Program-made: the position numbers and the translations under genes
The notes under the pieces: model-generated
The model's database searches: none
Seen by the model: only the letters and a program-made list of their open reading frames with translations
Told to the model about the DNA's origin: nothing
In this document: piece after piece, positions 5,348-5,618 of the stretch
Layout: the number at the start of each line of letters is the position of its first letter
Position numbering within the stretch: position 1 is the stretch's first letter
Origin: Saprospiraceae bacterium
GTDB lineage: Bacteria; Bacteroidota; Bacteroidia; Chitinophagales; Saprospiraceae
Assembly (NCBI GenBank): GCA_023300255.1
Contig: JALZWC010001058.1
Span: 1-5,618, forward strand
DNA: 5,618 bases
Reading direction: 5' to 3'

Positions 5348-5379
5348 CAAAAGTAATTTATACTTACTAGTTTTCCAAA
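5348..5379 (-). promoter_or_regulatory. Bacteroidota-type promoter of the arg operon
   Basis: On the minus strand, TTTG (5379-5376) is followed after 20 nt by TACTTTTG (5355-5348), an exact match to the Bacteroidota -7 consensus TAnnTTTG with a -33 TTTG at acceptable spacing. The predicted start of transcription is near 5344, about 5 nt before the leader ATG at 5339, making the leader ORF almost leaderless. I see no comparable match in the other intergenic gaps, so this is probably the main promoter for the whole minus-strand gene set. Confidence 0.65.
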
Positions 5380-5537
5380 TTATGCCCTTTTATTTTAGTG
5401 TTGGCGGTGTTTATGCTTCCCTGCTGGTGCAAATGCTACAGTCTTGTGCTTCCTATCCAAAAAGGTTGTGCCTTTTAAATAACGAATACAATTGATTTGA
5501 GTGTAAAACAAAGTAGGGCCCATTCCAACCCAATTGG
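5380..5537. other. Intergenic region upstream of the arg promoter, no recognised gene
   Basis: Apart from a short unsupported frame on the minus strand (5395-5523, 42 codons plus stop), this stretch shows no recognised coding or RNA feature. It contains the restriction-type palindrome GGGCCC at 5516-5521. It separates the promoter from the inverted-repeat element at the right edge; whatever gene lies beyond is outside the window. Confidence 0.5.
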
Positions 5538-5600
5538 TCCGATCACTTCCAGTGGTCGGATCAAGCTGGACGTCTCATCCGACCACTGGAAGTGATCGGA
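5538..5600. repeat. Perfect 24-bp inverted repeat with self-folding arms
   Basis: Arms 5538-5561 and 5577-5600 are exact reverse complements over 24 bp, with a 15-nt spacer. Each arm is itself an almost perfect hairpin: TCCGATCACT and AGTGGTCGGA pair around a 3-nt loop, with one T-G wobble. A flanking CCAATT/AATTGG pair (5530-5535 and 5607-5612) extends the symmetry. No T tract follows in the visible sequence on either strand. The higher G+C than its surroundings and the double-hairpin form resemble REP/BIME or MITE-like intergenic elements; a bidirectional terminator between the arg operon and an unseen gene is the alternative. Confidence 0.85.
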
Positions 5601-5618
5601 TGAATTAATTGGCTGCCC

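Noticed and set aside
5395..5523. Minus-strand ORF of 42 codons upstream of the arg promoter, with a Lys/His-rich end
   Set aside because: It has an ATG but no recognised motif, no promoter and no ribosome binding site, and a 42-codon ORF is common by chance at this base composition.

Overview
The window is a stretch of the arginine biosynthesis operon of an AT-rich member of the Bacteroidota. The assignment rests on three things. The carbamoyltransferase is of the N-acylornithine type (ArgF'). The gene order, acyltransferase-argG-argC-argD-argF', matches the order I remember for Bacteroidota. The best promoter fits the Bacteroidota -33/-7 pattern (TTTG, then TAnnTTTG), and no strong Shine-Dalgarno sequences are visible. 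I cannot name the genus.

All genes lie on the minus strand, so transcription runs from right to left. From upstream: an inverted-repeat element near the right edge (5538-5600); a Bacteroidota-type promoter (5348-5379); a 31-codon arginine-rich leader ORF (5244-5339); a leader of about 170 nt holding a chain of hairpins, one of them a terminator-like hairpin with a U6 tract; a GNAT acyltransferase with a C-terminal cysteine cluster (4487-5074); argG (3136-4323); argC (2069-3034); argD (726-1868); and the N-terminal 189 codons of argF' (1-567), which runs off the left edge.

Together the genes form a biosynthetic route. The GNAT protein is the candidate enzyme for N-acylating glutamate. ArgC reduces the acylglutamyl phosphate, ArgD transaminates the semialdehyde, ArgF' carbamoylates the N-acylornithine, and ArgG condenses citrulline with aspartate. 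argB, argH and the deacylase are not in the window. ArgF' carries Ala89 where acetyl-type enzymes have Glu and the Bacteroides succinyl-type enzyme has Pro, so the blocking group here may be succinyl rather than acetyl.

The most notable item is the leader. A short ORF starts a few bases after the promoter and encodes six arginines within nine residues, mostly with CGC codons, which argG does not use at all. Its stop codon lies in the loop of a hairpin that competes with the next hairpin, and a terminator-like hairpin follows before the first enzyme gene. This is the layout of ribosome-mediated transcription attenuation responding to charged tRNA-Arg.

The gaps between genes are long for an operon (101-200 bp). 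They are filled with inverted repeats, including two copies of a three-hairpin composite element on either side of argD.
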